Origin: Amoebidium appalachense
Lineage: Eukaryota > Ichthyosporea
Assembly: GCA_963693365.1 (NCBI GenBank)
Contig: CAVNZM010000013.1
Span: 62,001-126,000, forward strand
Direction of reading: 5' to 3'
DNA: 64,000 nt
Part shown: positions 54,185 through 64,000 of the stretch, one piece after another
Layout of the letters: each line of letters opens with the position of its first letter
How positions within the stretch are numbered: position 1 is the stretch's first letter
Translations under genes and position numbers: made by a program
Notes under the pieces: generated by a model
Seen by the model: the letters and a program-made list of their open reading frames with translations, nothing else
The model's database searches: none
What the model was told of the DNA's origin: nothing

Positions 54185-54972
54185 CGGGTACGTGTGTGTG
54201 TGTGTGTGAGCCTGTGTGTGTGTGTGAGCGTGTGCATGTGCGTGGGGGGGGGGATGGGGGTGCATGTACGTGTGTGTGGGCGTGTCGGGGGGAGGGGTGG
54301 GTGCATGTTTGATTGTGGTGTGTGTGTTTATGTGAGTGCGTGAGTGTGTGTGCGTGGGTGGTTGTACGTGTGTGTGTGTGGCTGGAGGGGGGCTGTGTGT
54401 ACGTGTGTGTGCGTGTGTGTGCTGTGAGCGTGAGTGTATGTGTGGGGGCGGGTGGGGGCGGGTGGGTGTGTGTGTGTGGGGGGGGGGGGGGGGGGGGGGG
54501 GAGTGTGAACGTGTGAGCGTGTGTGTCTGTGTGTGGGGGGAGGGGGGGGGGGGAGGGGGGTGGGATGCATGTGTGCATGTGTAGATGTGTGGGTGTGTGT
54601 GTGCGCGCGAGTGTGCGTGAGGGGGGGGAGATGCGCGAGTATATGCATGTCTGTGTTACCGTGTTTGTGCGTGTGGGTGTAAGTGTGTGTGTGTCAGGTT
54701 GTGTGCTCTCGTGCTTGTATACCTGTCTGTTTGTGTTTGTGTATGTGTGTGTGTGTGTGCTTCTGTGTTTGTGTGTATTTACCAAGTATATGTATGTGTA
54801 TGTGCCTGTATGTGTGTGTGTTGGCGTGGATTTACATGATCCCCTGTATTAAGGTGTGTCACAGATAGTGCTTGTGTATGTGCGTCTGGGCAAGCACACA
54901 ACGCTTACCTGCGCTGATGACCACGCTCATAATGAGGTAGGCAAAAAGCCTAAAATTTACAAAAACTCTCAT
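48977..54972 (-). CDS. Small four-TM membrane protein of unknown function, 5 exons
   Basis: Minus-strand exons 54972-54909, 53042-52922, 51387-51299, 50440-50284 and 49082-48977 join with agreeing phases into 179 codons including the stop (178 aa). All introns are GT-AG. Start [18 protein letters not shown]. Four hydrophobic segments: about residues 8-32 (ending in [14 protein letters not shown]), 78-105 ([20 protein letters not shown]), 110-135 ([20 protein letters not shown]) and 147-166 ([18 protein letters not shown]). The loop [14 protein letters not shown] and the possible N-glycosylation site NWT lie between TM segments. The topology resembles claudin/tetraspanin-like proteins, but I see no family signature. 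The first exon is the least certain. The acceptor of exon 2 is duplicated (see 53011-53761). Confidence 0.7.
49090..49575. repeat. ~30-bp minisatellite (GGCTGAATGTCAGCAATGCT)
   Basis: About 15 diverged units of the listed 20-mer plus TTGAGATTATT. It begins directly upstream (in gene sense) of the last exon of the four-TM gene, in its intron 4. Confidence 0.9.
52150..52228. repeat. (GT)n microsatellite
   Basis: About 75 bp of GT in intron 2 of the four-TM gene. Confidence 0.95.
53011..53761. repeat. Seven-copy tandem repeat of splice acceptor plus exon start and (GT)n
   Basis: The unit is CAGTAGACGGTGGTGAGGGA + GAGAACAGCCGC + a (GT)n run of 25-90 bp. Copies start at about 53011 (the coding one), 53171, 53299, 53417, 53532, 53617 and 53728. 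On the minus strand each copy is (AC)n-AG followed by the first 30 or so bases of exon 2 of the four-TM gene, so each carries a potential acceptor and the same reading [10 protein letters not shown]. Copies differ by single bases. Confidence 0.95.
53780..54620. repeat. G-rich and GT-rich low-complexity region
   Basis: Alternating poly-G tracts (53796-53826, 53990-54019, 54075-54097, 54152-54184, 54479-54500) and GTGTGTGAG-type repeats, all in intron 1 of the four-TM gene. No coding sequence. Confidence 0.9.
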
Positions 54973-56170
54973 GTTTCAGCCTCAGTGGCTCGTTTCGGCC
55001 CACGCTGATCTCTCTGACTTGCCAGGTATACAACATTTGGATGCAGAGGAGACATCATTGTGGCTGGAACCAGCTTGACATTCGTAACACTCGCGAAGAA
55101 GATGGTGGCACCAGGAGCATTGCAGTTACCAGTTCAAGAACCGGTCAAGCAGAACTTATTCAGGGGTCTTAGACTGGAATATAAAAAAAAAGTCCATAAC
55201 ATGAGAAAAAGTTCTGCCTGCTAGGCCAGCGGAAAGAATCGGTACTTCAAAACTTTTCGATGCTGGGATGGTCACGTGAGTTGCTGTCTCTGCTAGTTCT
55301 CCAAAGGGTTATAAAGTAAAACCCACCAAAGATTTGAGGTGATACAATGTCACGTGTTTCCGCTGCTATGAGATGAAAGCTAGGCTGTAAAGCAACATGG
55401 CATACAAGCAGCTTCGGCTTGTGCAAAAACACTTCAGCATATGCGTTGGCGTTGACCGTATTCTAGTGTTAGCCCTCTATGACTCCACAAGCGATTCAGA
55501 GACTCAAAAAGGTTGCCTTAACCTATGGCAGCCATCAACAGGAAGATAGGCGCTCTATACATGTATAACAAAAACCAAAGAACATGTTTCTTCCCTTCTT
55601 AGCAGAGTGCAACTTTCGAATTCCTGTTTTCTGGTCGCTGAGGGCGCCACACTTGATCACTCGGCGAGAAAGCACCCAATTAGGATCTACCCAGGAATGT
55701 AATCGAGATCGCTTAAAACAGATCCACCAATCAAAACTGTAAAGCAAAATACCAGGGCTTTAATCATTTTGCGTTACGGTTGCGCGTTCTCCCCGGGGAT
55801 ATATTGATGCTACCAAAATGTAAAAGTGTTACTTAAAATAGAAAGATAAACATAGACTTTTCGAGACGGCCGTAGGCTGGCGCCCGTTGAGAGCCCGTCC
55901 GACGTCGACGGTCACCACCGAGTCAGTTGGTAGGAGAGCTTCTGTAGAATGTAGAACGTCCAGAAGATGCGTGTATTTGGCCATGTGTGTATTTATTTTT
56001 TAATTTTTGACTCTAGGCTTTCTGCACCTCCCAGCATCCACATATCTGATCAAGTTCAGATGGTCCATATTTCGCTTATACCCCATCGAAGCTTATAGGG
56101 CAGCGAACCTGTTTTTCTTTTTTCCTTGACGGAAAGCCTTTGTTTCTCACAATCTCCTTCACGTCTTTAG
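54973..56170. other. Intergenic, unique sequence
   Basis: Ordinary-complexity sequence between the divergent four-TM gene and phosphatase gene; it should hold both promoters. A minus-strand stretch at about 55030-55125 is open and followed by GCAAGT, but no phase-compatible join to exon 1 of the four-TM gene was found. No other feature was recognised. Confidence 0.5.
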
Positions 56171-56216
56171 GCCTGTGTCTTCGACTTTGCCCACACGGAC
56201 ATGTTCTCTAGAAGCC

Positions 56217-57456
56217 ATGGTCAAACCAAAGGTGCCTTTTCGCATGGGCATAGCAAGTCTTGTGACTTCGGTGCTATGTTTTTCCTTGTCCAGCACAAGG
56301 GGGCCAATCTTTAAAGCAACACAGTTCCTACTAATCCACCTGACACTAGTATTTTGGGCTAAGGCATGGGCGCTACGCACTCGTTCGGTCTCCTGTTTTG
56401 GCAAGGATGCTAACGGGAACATATCATTTCCTTGGAGAATTTTCTGGTGGCCATGGCGGTTTTTGCTCCGCATTGCCCTAAAAGTATTCCGTGGACAAAT
56501 CAAGAAGAAAGGATGGGAGGAGGTCAGCAGTCTAGACGGTGCATGGATCATCACTTCATACCCTGGGCCTAATGCTGACGTAAGTGTCTCGGATTTCCTT
56601 GTTTTTTTCAAAGAAGCTGCCTCGAAAATGTAGTGGGGCAAGAAGTCTCGATGAAAAGGTTAATTGTGGTGGGAGTCGAAAAGGAGCTGTGGCAGACCAT
56701 GGGGGTGACGGGGTAGAAGAAACAAGGAAGCAAGGGGGGAAGGGAGGGGGGAGGGGGGAGGGAAGGAAGGGGAGGGAGGGGGGGATAGGAGGGAGGGAGG
56801 GTTGGGGTGGGGAGGAAGGGTTGGGGGGGGGGGGGGGGGGGGGGGGGAGAAGGGGGTAAGGGAGGGAGAGAATATGTGGCTCAGCTGCTGCTCCCATTTG
56901 GAGCCCATTTCGTTGTTTGCAACCCTATAACTACCCTTACACAGCGCTCACCCCCCGATCAGATAGCTGTCATTCATTACCCGTCTGTCTTCTCCCTTTT
57001 TCGGATTTGTAATAATGCCCGATGTATTGGTAAGAGGGCAGTGTTGTTGGTCTCATTTTTCAACTCAACTCCCATGCACCCTAACAGGAACTCCTCAAAT
57101 ATCATCCTCTCGCGGTTATTGACGCAACCGCCGACCTTCCACGCCACCCCATCTTCAAGAACTGCCCCTACCTGAACATCCCATCGCTCGATGGCCAAGC
57201 ACCCCTTCCAGAACAAGTGGAAATGGCGGCCATGTGGGCTGCCGAGAAACGAAAAGAGGGATACATTGTTCTGGTGCATTGCGCTTTTGGAATTGGTAGG
57301 AGCACGCTGTTGTTATGTGCTGCCATGGTGGCGGCGGGCGCGATGGGAACATGGGAGGATGCGTATGCATACATACGTGAGAGGAGGCCGGTTGTGGTGC
57401 TCAATCCAGAGTATGTACGGGCACTGAAGGAATGGGAAAAGGTGAGGAAACGATGA
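56217..57456 (+). CDS. Membrane-anchored dual-specificity phosphatase, YnbD/plant-like, 2 coding exons
   Basis: Exons 56217-56579 and 57088-57456 (GT-AG, phase 0) give 243 aa. The ATG has a strong GCCATGG context; the exon may begin at 56171 after an AG, implying an upstream UTR exon. The N-terminus has two hydrophobic segments (MGIASLVTSVLCFSL and TQFLLIHLTLVFWAKAWAL), then WIITSYPGPNAD. The catalytic domain carries AVIDATADLPRHP, a general-acid Asp in IPSLDGQAPLPEQ (about residue 156) and the Cys-x5-Arg loop HCAFGIGRS (Cys about 186), followed by AYAYIRERRPVVVLNPEY. This layout matches plant and bacterial YnbD-like phosphatases. The likely substrate (phosphoprotein or phospholipid) cannot be inferred. 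Confidence 0.88.
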
Positions 57457-57602
57457 TCGATGATAACGCAGTAAGGTACAACCGGGAAACGGATCTCTGT
57501 ATGTAATGTATGCATAGTAGTAATTGTTTGCTAATTAGTTGGTAATAGTGTGACCTACAAAACCAAAGTTGATCTATTTGCTTTCTTCCCTTTTTTTTTT
57601 GT

Positions 57603-57649
<47 letters not shown>

Positions 57650-57677
57650 GGGCCAGGAAAGAGGGCGGGCAGGCGGG

Positions 57678-57715
<38 letters not shown>

Positions 57716-58899
57716 AGGATAAAAAGGATGTGAGGAGGACGGATTGTATCGTGAGTCGATGTGTAAGTGCGTAGGGCAGGCTGGATCGGGGAAGGGTGGT
57801 GTGTGTGTGGGTGGGTGGGTGGGTGGGTGGGTGGGGGGGGGGGGGGGGGGGGGGGGTTGGTCACACTTGAGATTGATTCACTTCAAGGCTTGCTCTATCT
57901 TGGCACAAACAACTACACAATACCACAAAATTCATACACAAGTGCACACCCTAAGAACAATGGAACACATACACTTTCGCACACCCATTTGTATGTTTAG
58001 TACACGGGGGAATATGCAATGCTTCAACGAGGTTGCTGTTCACACCACCTTTATACCATGTTAATATAGTAGTGTGTCAGACGCAGACGCTGATGTGAGC
58101 AGCCTTCTATCTTTTGTGTTGACTTTGGTTTTTCTTTCTTGTCTTACTATTCTTGCTTCCATCAAGCAGTGCCCCGGGGGATTGGAGGGGTTTTCCCCAT
58201 TTTTTATTATTACTTACAAGTAATATTATTTTTTATTTTTTTGGGGGGAAGGGGGGGGGGGGAGCGGATGGATTCGACGCTTAATACTCGCCAGTCTCTC
58301 TTGTATGCTTTGCCCCACAACACACAGTAAGTTAAACGAACAATTTAAAGATGGTTTCTGAATGCATGAATGAGTGAATCCTATTAATCAGCCTAGACGG
58401 CTATCTTTTTACGTTTTTCCTTTTTTTTTTTCAAATAAAGGCTTTATGCTCCATGTTTCTTTTGGATGGGCATCAAATGCCCCCTTCTAGATCTCTGTCT
58501 GCCTCCCCCCCCCCCCCCCCCCCCCCCCCCGGCTCCCCCCGGGGGCTCCCCCTGCTAATGTCGATCCTTTCCTTTGCTCCTCTCAATGCATACATCCCCC
58601 AACTACTTCGAGGTATCGATTGTCTTGAGTGAAAGTTTGAAGGCGGGACCGTCTTACATTTATGTGATTACGGCTAATTATTAGATTGACTTACCCCCTC
58701 CTCCCCCTTCCCCCCTCCCCCCTCCCCTCACCACCACCACCACGTACACCACCCACCCACTCACCCACCACACTGCCCCCCTACCCCCCCCCGCCCCCCC
58801 CTCCCCCCACCGTGTGGTCTTGTTGCATACATACCGTGCTCTTGCATACCTGTCCTGTCTTTTACACTTCGTCCCGCATTTCGATTATAAACTGTTATT

Positions 58900-58930
<31 letters not shown>

Positions 58931-59799
58931 AACCCCCGCCCCGGTCACGGATTTGCCCGCCTACCTGCCTCTGGGTCATGCCACACATGCACAAACGCTG
59001 ACATAACGATCACGTGAAAAGACATGCATAACACACCCATGTTCGGCTGACATAACGATCACGTAAAAAGACATGCATAAACACCCATGTTCACACACGT
59101 GCACATGTACATATGCATGTACTCACGTGCATGTGCACACCCACTGTTGCATTGTCATATCGTGTGCCAGGTCTTGCCCACACATGTACATAGCCGTGCC
59201 CCACCCCCCCTGCCCCCCCCACCCCCTCTTCTTCCCCCCTCCCCCTTCCCCCCTCCCCCCGCCAATCCCCTCTCCTCCCCCCGCCACCCACCCACCCACC
59301 ACCACCACCACCACCGTGTCACACCGTGCCCACCTCCCCCCCCCCCCCCCTCCCCCTCTTCCCCCCCCCTCCCCCTTCTCCCCTCCCCCCGCCACTCCCC
59401 TCCCCCCCGCCACCCACCCACCCACCACCACCACCACCACCGTGTCACACCGTGCCCACCTCCCCCCCCCCCCCTTCCCCCCCCCCCCCGGGCCCCCACT
59501 CCCCCCCTCCCCCTCCCCCCAGCCTTCTCGAGCCCCCACATGTACACCACCACCACCAGGCACACACACACACGCATGTGTGCACAGTGTCACACACACA
59601 CACTTACACACGCACACACGGCACACACAACCTCGTGGACTGTACTCCTCCTCCCTGAGTTGAGACTAACCTACCCGCCGCCCAAACCCACCCGTGATCC
59701 ACCCACCAGAATCGATCATGGGTTAACATACTTATTACTTCACGTGGCGCCTGAGGCTCTGCCGGTGAGATAGATCTAGTTCGATTCCTTGATTCGAAC

Positions 59800-59862
59800 C
59801 CACACTTATGCCATGCACAACGTACAGGCCCCCTAGGCCATGTGTGCCGGTTCACATTAATT
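59800..59862 (-). other. tRNA-like A/B box pair, possible SINE head
   Basis: On the minus strand TGGCCTAGGGGGCC is followed 40 bp later by GGTTCGAATC. These resemble the internal pol III A and B boxes at near-tRNA spacing. The arms do not fold into a proper tRNA (the T-stem does not pair), so a tRNA-derived SINE or relic is more likely than a gene. Confidence 0.25.
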
Positions 59863-60132
59863 TGGATTCCATGCGTACGTGGACTCGCATCCCTGATGGT
59901 CATATTCACATGCACAATGCGAGTATGGTTAGGTGAGAATATGGTGACACCTTGATGCATGTATAATTAGAAAACAATAAAAAAATAAGGAATAACCGTG
60001 CATCAGGTACACACGTTGCGATATTGCATATATGCACACACAATCACACACACACAAGCACACAGGCACATATGCACACACACAAGCGCGCACATACACA
60101 CGTGCGCGCACATTCATGCACGGGCGCGCGCG

Positions 60133-60400
<268 letters not shown>

Positions 60401-60670
60401 TACACAAAACCCGATGGTGAACAATGTTTTTCCAGGGCCCTAAACAACACACCGAGCGAGCAGATCTCATGCAACGGCGCAACACAGTAATAATGCGTAC
60501 GGAGCGGATGGTGTATATTAGTGGCCGAGTCAATATGCCTACGTGACTTGCGGAATTGAATACCAGAATGGATATTGATCGGTCACAGGCAAACGTTAGA
60601 ATTTGCGGGTGTGTGCGCGTGCTACTGGAGTGTGGCGTCGGTGGTGGTGGTGCTGGTTTTGGGGGGGGAA

Positions 60671-60710
<40 letters not shown>

Positions 60711-61185
60711 GGGAAGGCTGGAGAGGGGAAAAAGGGGGGGGGGGGGGGGGGGACAGGGACCTTGGCTCACTACACTATACCTTTATTTTTGGTTCGACAA
60801 TGTCACGGCACCACAAATAGTCTACTGGAAGTAAATATCCACACAAAACGTTGCCTATTAACGCCGAAGCCGTGTGTACAATATTATACACATGTTTATC
60901 ATTTCGATATGTCATAGCAATTTGAGTGAGACCACAGTCTTTGAAATAATGATCACTGGAGGTATCTAAACCATTCAGAACTTAGACCCATCGTGAGCAG
61001 GTAACGTAGCCTATAAAAATAATTACTAATACATTTGCACATACAGTGTAATGAAATATAGCAGCTCAGTTGTAAGAAAAATTGGTTCATACATTCATCA
61101 CAGCATAAAAAGGAAATCACCCGCCACCTGAATTCAGAAACTGGTTTCTTATGACTTGGGTGTCAGATCGTGTGCAAGTGTGTGT

Positions 61186-61222
<37 letters not shown>

Positions 61223-61229
61223 CTCAGAA

Positions 61230-61283
<54 letters not shown>

Positions 61284-61372
61284 TGTGTGTGTGCGGTGGT
61301 CACCCAGGTATGTGTGAGGGTATCGGGTGTGTGCATGGACGGTTAGGGGTTTTGTGTGTTTTTTTTTTTTTT

Positions 61373-61423
<51 letters not shown>

Positions 61424-61463
61424 TGAAAAGTATGCAAGGAACTGAATGATATATTTCGATATT

Positions 61464-62312
61464 CTATCCCAGCATAGGAAAAGCAGATTCAAACAATCTC
61501 TGGTGCTGCCGAGATACCGCCGGGACGAGCCGCGCTTTTGAGCTGTCCGAGAGCGAGTTGGTCCGATGGGCCAGGGTCTTTTCCAGCCCAGTTGCCAAGT
61601 CATTCATTTGTTGCAGATCCGATTCACCAATATCGGGGGTGCTGCGATCGAAAATTTCAAACTCCACGGGACGCCAACTCACGGACTTTCTCCTTTTTTC
61701 CACCTGGTTGTTGGTTTGGGCAGGCTCATCGGCCGGTTGTTCCTGTCGCCATGTGGGCTCTGGGAGAGGAACGGAATGGCGCGCAGGTGGGTGAGGGCGT
61801 GTGGATTGGGGTTGGAATCGAGAATGAGCGCCCATGTGGTCGGGTGGGGAGTTTGGTTGAGCCTCGTATCTGCGCTCTCCCCATTTTTGCTCACGTTTGT
61901 ATGCCTGTTCGTAGTTTCGTTGCATGGGGGATTGGTTTGGGTAAGACCGCGACAGGGGATGCTCGGGCATGCTGTGGCGAGCTTCGGAAGACCCGTGCCC
62001 TGTAGAGCTTGCGCTGTGGATGCGTGGTGATATTTCCCTGTTATTTTCTCTCCAAAAAGGATATGGGTCTGTGTGGTGACGCGCGTGTGTCGTGTGGCGG
62101 GGGCGATAAACGACAGAACCGCCATGATCGACACATTTCTCGTAATAGACGTACGTCTCGTGGTCAGAGGAGTGTCCTGTTGGACTGGAAAACGGGCGCC
62201 TGTGTGGCTCCCTCTCGGTAAAAACCACGTTTCTGTGCTTCAAATCCCATGGCATGTTTGGTGAGTGGGGCGCTGAATGCGCCTTTGGTGAATGGCAAAT
62301 CTCCGCTGCCAT
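61464..62312 (-). CDS. Intronless ORF, 282 aa, unknown function, largely disordered
   Basis: The frame starts at the ATG at 62312 (MAAEICHSPKAHSAPHSP) and ends with TAG at 61464. It is rich in His, Pro, Arg and Ser, with no hydrophobic segment, and looks intrinsically disordered for the first 200 residues. The C-terminal 80 residues are more ordered: KRRKSVSWRPVEFEIFDRST is followed by an acidic helix-like stretch (GESDLQQMNDLATGLEKTL). The RRKSVS part fits a basophilic kinase site. I recognise no family. The sequence is of ordinary complexity, unlike the microsatellite frames, and the opposite strand carries shorter frames. It could be the last exon of a longer gene. Confidence 0.55.
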   Translation of the reverse strand: MAAEICHSPKAHSAPHSPNMPWDLKHRNVVFTEREPHRRPFSSPTGHSSDHETYVYYEKCVDHGGSVVYRPRHTTHARHHTDPYPFWRENNREISPRIHSASSTGHGSSEARHSMPEHPLSRSYPNQSPMQRNYEQAYKREQKWGERRYEAQPNSPPDHMGAHSRFQPQSTRPHPPARHSVPLPEPTWRQEQPADEPAQTNNQVEKRRKSVSWRPVEFEIFDRSTPDIGESDLQQMNDLATGLEKTLAHRTNSLSDSSKARLVPAVSRQHQRLFESAFPMLG

Positions 62313-63605
62313 TTCTACGCTGTCACTGAAGCGGGAACTTCAACAGAAACCTTGATTGTTCAGGGGGTAAAAAAAAGGAAGGGTTGCTTTGGAGGTGATA
62401 TTTTGCACGCGCTGTGGCACGGGGTAGAGATTATAGTAAAAGCCGATGTGGGTGATTGAAAGCAGAGAGTTTTGGTGCACCATTGCAGTATGCACACCAA
62501 AAGGCCATTCAACACGCGTCAAAGTTTGTATTGCTGAGTTTCTCTTCTTTATTCGGTTTCGTCACGGTGGTTCTCTATCTTCCTCAAAGCTTGCTGGGGA
62601 GTATGTCAATGTTGTGTTTTACTTTTTGGGGGGCACCTAAGTGTTTAAAGCTTCAACCTTTTTCAACATGTAGAGGTCAAAGACATTAACTGAAAGCTTG
62701 CTTATTCGTACACAGTTTCGCTGGCCCGGGTACCATATCAGGAGCGGGCAATTTTTGAATTCTCCCTCCCCGGCCCCGCCGGGGAAAATTTGAGGTTTTT
62801 GGACCTCAAAGAAGTCAAATCCTGCAAAATCCACTACCGGGAGGCCAAAAAGGGTGATTTTACAAAAAAGGAGGGACATACATGAAAAAGAGAAAATGGG
62901 CGAGTTCAGTGGGCTGCCGATAAGTATATTTCGTGCTGGGCCGGTATACATGCTGCCGTGGTTGTTGCTGTAGACGGCAGTATGGCATCGCATGTGTCAC
63001 GTGACCTGCACGTGAATGCGACCATGTGCAGGCACTGAGTCTAGGGGGATTTGTATGTGTGTTTTGGAGCACCGACAAGGCAGAGCCAGGGTGAGGGATG
63101 TGTAAACATGGAGTTTAGGGAGATCGTGCTGCTATTGTAACATGTGCACAAAACAGCCACGTGCACCGGCACACTCCGGTGTACAGAACAATAATATGCA
63201 CATGCGTCACTGTAATATCATGTATGCGCATGCCGCACAAGGTTTAGGAGACCACCACAGTATATACTATTTTCTTTTGGTTGATATCCATGTAGGAATG
63301 GTGTGTTGCAGTTGTCATGATCAGCCTGAGGCAGGCACGTGCACTCACTGAATCACTAGAACTCATGAATAAAAAATACATTCGCTAAAAACGGCAAGGT
63401 AAATTTGGGGCCAAGCTATTATTTCCCCCTTTTAAACGTTTTTTTAGCTCCAAGAACTTCGACGCCAAAATTTCTATATTTGGCCATCGTATATGATAAT
63501 GAACACGTGTACTTAAATTAAAGTAGTTATATAAATATGAGCGGCCCGTTACAAATACAGTGACGAAAAACAGTGACCCACGAGCAGTTTTTCTTTCTAT
63601 CCCCC

Positions 63606-63636
<31 letters not shown>

Positions 63637-64000
63637 ACACACACACACCAGACACACACACCACCACCACGGTGACCACCACCACCACCACCACCACCAC
63701 TCACCCCTTAAAAAAACCACACACATACGTGCACGTGTACACACACACACAGAACACCACCACCACCTCCACTGGACCCCATTTCCTCGTTGTTTTCTTA
63801 AGCCTTCAGACCAGTCCTGCACACTGGAGTTAAACAATTGAATTCACCTAGGCTGACATGCATCCACCCCCGCCTTCCACTTCCCCTCCCCCCCACCCCC
63901 TCCCCCCACCCCCCCCACCCCCACCCCTCCCCCTCGATGAAGAAGGGCCCCCGTAAGCCTTGGGGGGGGGGGGGGGGAGGGGGGAGGGGAAGGGGGAGCT
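62313..64000. other. Right end of window, no recognised gene
   Basis: Unique AT-rich sequence to about 63580, including two inverted repeats near 62765-62860 (CCCCGGCCCCGCCGGGG and GAGGTTTTTGGACCTC). Then poly-C/(CA)n/(CCA)n at 63601-63775 and G/C homopolymers at 63880-64000. Confidence 0.5.

Noticed and set aside
53417-54785. His/Thr/Pro-rich frames of 282 and 417 codons
   Set aside because: They translate (CA)n and poly-C in intron 1 of the four-TM gene; the repeated [10 protein letters not shown] words in them come from the duplicated acceptor.
55030-55125. Candidate upstream exon of the four-TM gene ending in GCAAGT (possible GC-AG intron)
   Set aside because: Its phase does not fit the next exon, while an in-frame ATG at 54972 gives a complete model.
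59740-59860. tRNA gene
   Set aside because: B-box-like words are present, but the acceptor and T stems do not pair.

Overview
This 64 kb window is nuclear DNA of a eukaryote. Its genes are cut into small exons with GT-AG introns, and the sequence is full of long homopolymer tracts (mostly G/C), (GT)n, (CT)n and CCHC-type retroelements. The gene content (a MYG1 hydrolase, a retinol-dehydrogenase/Tic32-like SDR, a YnbD/plant-like dual-specificity phosphatase) together with kangaroo/PAT/Ngaro-like tyrosine-recombinase retrotransposons would suit a unicellular alga or another protist. I cannot name the species.

Layout. 1-2.7 kb holds two degraded LINE 3' fragments on the minus strand and a 365-bp tandem duplication. 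3.7-23.7 kb is a nest of transposons. A Ty1/copia gag starts at 3737 and is interrupted near 4.5 kb; its RS-rich segment, zinc knuckle, protease and integrase resume at about 21.9 kb. The roughly 17.3 kb between the two parts holds two nearly identical tyrosine-recombinase retrotransposons (7610-13061 and 15947-21403, both minus-coding), many small tandem repeats, and a two-exon unknown gene (14355-15028). 24.0-25.8 kb is a frameshifted LINE.

28.7-57.5 kb is the host-gene section. An SDR (minus, 10 exons) and MYG1 (plus, 12 exons) lie head to head with about 0.5 kb between them. A small four-TM protein (minus, 5 exons, 178 aa) follows, then a membrane-anchored dual-specificity phosphatase (plus, 2 coding exons). 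I rebuilt these four genes exon by exon. The phases close exactly for three of them. The SDR closes only if one base is removed from a C6 run in exon 8. 57.5-64 kb holds microsatellites and one 282-aa intronless ORF of unknown function.

The most interesting signals are in the introns. A short repeat with a poly-C end recurs in introns of three different genes, always in the sense orientation (introner-like). Splice sites often sit inside microsatellites. One splice acceptor plus exon start is copied seven times. A partial exon of MYG1 is duplicated in the intron that follows it.
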